Source: Eubacteriales bacterium
GTDB taxonomy: Bacteria; Bacillota; Clostridia; Lachnospirales; Lachnospiraceae
DNA length: 41,843 nt
Direction of reading: 5' to 3'
NCBI GenBank assembly: GCA_030531555.1
Contig: JAUNNI010000019.1
Location: 1 to 41,843, forward strand
Shown: in pieces, positions 40,627 to 41,843 of the stretch
Layout: every line of letters begins with the position of its first letter
Numbering within the stretch: the first letter of the stretch is position 1
The notes under the pieces: model-generated
Databases searched by the model: none
What the model was told of the DNA's origin: nothing
What the model saw: the letters and a program-made list of their open reading frames with translations, nothing else
Translations under genes and position numbers: made by a program

Positions 40627-41745
40627 ATGGCGAAAAATAAAGATTTAACGTTTGAAAATAAGACTGATAAGGAAGAAGAAAGTATCTTAACGGACGAAGA
40701 AAAGGAAAAAGCCGGGGAGTATCTAAAAAGGATTGGAAAGTTTCTGGCATCGATTCCTTATGGCATCTGGAATGCAGCTACAAAGCTTGCAGGAATTGCC
40801 CTGCGTAATCTTCTCTGGGGGGAGACCGTGGAACGGGAAGTGGTAAAGACTGTCGAAAAGAGTACATATGAATCTTCAGGGAAGGAAAAGAAAAGCACGG
40901 ATGATACAAAAAGCAAAACGGAGAGCAGGGAAAAAGAGCCAAGAAAGACACCAGAGAAAAGAGGACAGCAAAAAGAGCAGAATAGTAAAGATGTGTCCAG
41001 AGAAAAACAGGATCATGAAAAGAAGGACAGCAAAAAACAGACAGAGATTCCAGATGAGAAAAAAGAAAAGAAAATCTCTAAAGAAGAAGCTATCCTGGCA
41101 AAAAGAACCCAAAGACTCATGGAGATGATGAATGTTCCGGTGGAAAGAAAAGGTGATATGATTTTGTTTAGGAACAAAGATGGTAAGCAGGCTGCTTCAT
41201 TACAAATCATGGATGTAAAAGATATCATAAAAGTAGCACAAAGTATTTATCTCTATGAGAGTGATACAAATAGAAAGTCACATTATGAAAGCCAGGTTAC
41301 TGCTGCTTTAAAGGCAAGTGCTTTTACAGCATTGTTAGCTGATGGCAAGGGCGTAAAAACAGGAGCAGAAATTTCTGAGATTGCGGTTGAAACAGAAGAA
41401 TATGGAGAACTCAGTTTTTCTTGGGAAAAAGCAGGAAAAGATATCTATTCCTTGAAAATGAACGATCAGTATATGTTAAAAGACATTCCGAAAGAGCTGA
41501 TGGATATGAATCGTTTTGAGAGTCATTTCAGAAGTAAGATGGATGAAATTGTTTTGAGTCAGATCCTTAATCTTTCAAAAGAGGAAAGGAATATTGAAAA
41601 GGATCAGGAAAGGGATGAAAATCAGGATTCCAAGAAGGGGAAGGATGAAAACTCAAAAAAAGAAATGAACGAGGGAACTCCATTTATGGAAATGGAAGAG
41701 GAAGTAGAAGAACTGGTTCTTGAAGATGGAGAACATGATAGATAA
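40627..41745 (+). CDS. Charged protein downstream of the M15 peptidase
   Basis: About 372 residues. An N-terminal amphipathic/hydrophobic part (EYLKRIGKFLASIPYGIWNA) is followed by an extremely Lys/Glu/Asp/Ser-rich linker (about 75-155), a compact folded part (about 158-315) and an acidic tail. I do not recognise it. The start at 40627 has GGAGG; a TTG lies just upstream. It follows copy 3 of the GTGAAC palindrome, which suggests shared control with secY and the RelA/SpoT gene. A terminator follows. Confidence 0.6.
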   Translation: MAKNKDLTFENKTDKEEESILTDEEKEKAGEYLKRIGKFLASIPYGIWNAATKLAGIALRNLLWGETVEREVVKTVEKSTYESSGKEKKSTDDTKSKTESREKEPRKTPEKRGQQKEQNSKDVSREKQDHEKKDSKKQTEIPDEKKEKKISKEEAILAKRTQRLMEMMNVPVERKGDMILFRNKDGKQAASLQIMDVKDIIKVAQSIYLYESDTNRKSHYESQVTAALKASAFTALLADGKGVKTGAEISEIAVETEEYGELSFSWEKAGKDIYSLKMNDQYMLKDIPKELMDMNRFESHFRSKMDEIVLSQILNLSKEERNIEKDQERDENQDSKKGKDENSKKEMNEGTPFMEMEEEVEELVLEDGEHDR

Positions 41746-41752
41746 GTGATAA

Positions 41753-41795
41753 AAGATCATTTCATAACATGAAAGTTGTGAAATGGTCTTTTTTT
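41753..41795 (+). terminator. Terminator after the charged protein
   Basis: AAGATCATTTCA / TGAAATGGTCTT around a 14-base loop, followed by TTTTT. Confidence 0.8.
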
Positions 41796-41843
41796 ATGTG
41801 ATAGGAAATTGCTCCTTTTTGGTGAAAAGAAAAAAACGTATGT

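Noticed and set aside
1-41843. tRNA, rRNA, insertion sequences
   Set aside because: No clover-leaf arms, ribosomal cores, DDE-type transposase or terminal inverted repeats with target duplications were seen.

Overview
The window looks like a large piece of a plasmid from an AT-rich, low-GC Gram-positive anaerobe, most likely a Clostridia/Lachnospiraceae gut commensal. This rests on codon style, strong AGGAGG ribosome binding sites, a Clostridia-type RecA, U-tailed intrinsic terminators and an ArdA-like/VirD4-like gene set. No rRNA, tRNA or CRISPR array was seen. The plasmid assignment rests on an iteron-type replication origin with a Rep_3-type initiator (25.9-28.7 kb), a parA-parB-dnaD operon with parS-like palindromes (21.2-25.9 kb), and conjugation-type genes at the right end.

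Layout: (1) 1-4.8 kb, minus strand: type I restriction-modification (hsdM, hsdS, tyrosine recombinase, GNAT, half-length hsdS) with a 32-bp direct repeat shared by the two hsdS genes. (2) 5-12.5 kb, minus strand: plasmid maintenance and accessory genes, including an XRE regulator fused to a large domain, an ArdA-like protein, RecA, SSB, a HIRAN protein, an AIM24 protein, a tiny EF-hand protein and a CH/Ada-like zinc protein. (3) 12.6-16.7 kb, mostly plus strand: nitroreductase, PTH2-like protein, DUF932 protein, SprT-like metalloprotease, a LexA DNA-binding-domain-only regulator with two matching operators, and a RelA/SpoT-domain protein. (4) 16.7-21.8 kb, minus strand: a JetA/JetB/JetC-like (Wadjet/condensin-like) operon whose SMC gene lacks the Walker A half and which has no JetD. 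(5) 21.8-28.7 kb: parS-like array, parA, parB, dnaD, origin and rep. (6) 28.9-31.7 kb: a plasmid-borne SecY-SecE pair with a type I signal peptidase and small membrane proteins. (7) 31.7-33.1 kb: a SAM-class riboswitch with a terminator platform, controlling a small protein and a polyferredoxin. (8) 33.2-41.8 kb: conjugation-associated genes, with a VirD4 gene cut short and joined to what looks like a toxin tail followed by a DUF600-type immunity gene, then a nuclease-like gene, a serine-recombinase-like fragment, an SOS-box-controlled membrane peptide, a DUF169 protein, a secreted M15 peptidase and a charged protein.

Two regulatory signals cut across the modules. A CATATTG element lies about 30-50 bases upstream of nine start codons on both strands, almost all of them backbone genes, and is not accompanied by a recognisable -35 box. 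A 15-bp palindrome GTGAACTTAGTTCAC occurs three times, just upstream of the RelA/SpoT, secY and right-end charged-protein genes. These suggest a plasmid-wide regulon separate from the cargo genes, some of which have ordinary sigma-A promoters. Family names come from recalled motifs, not database searches.
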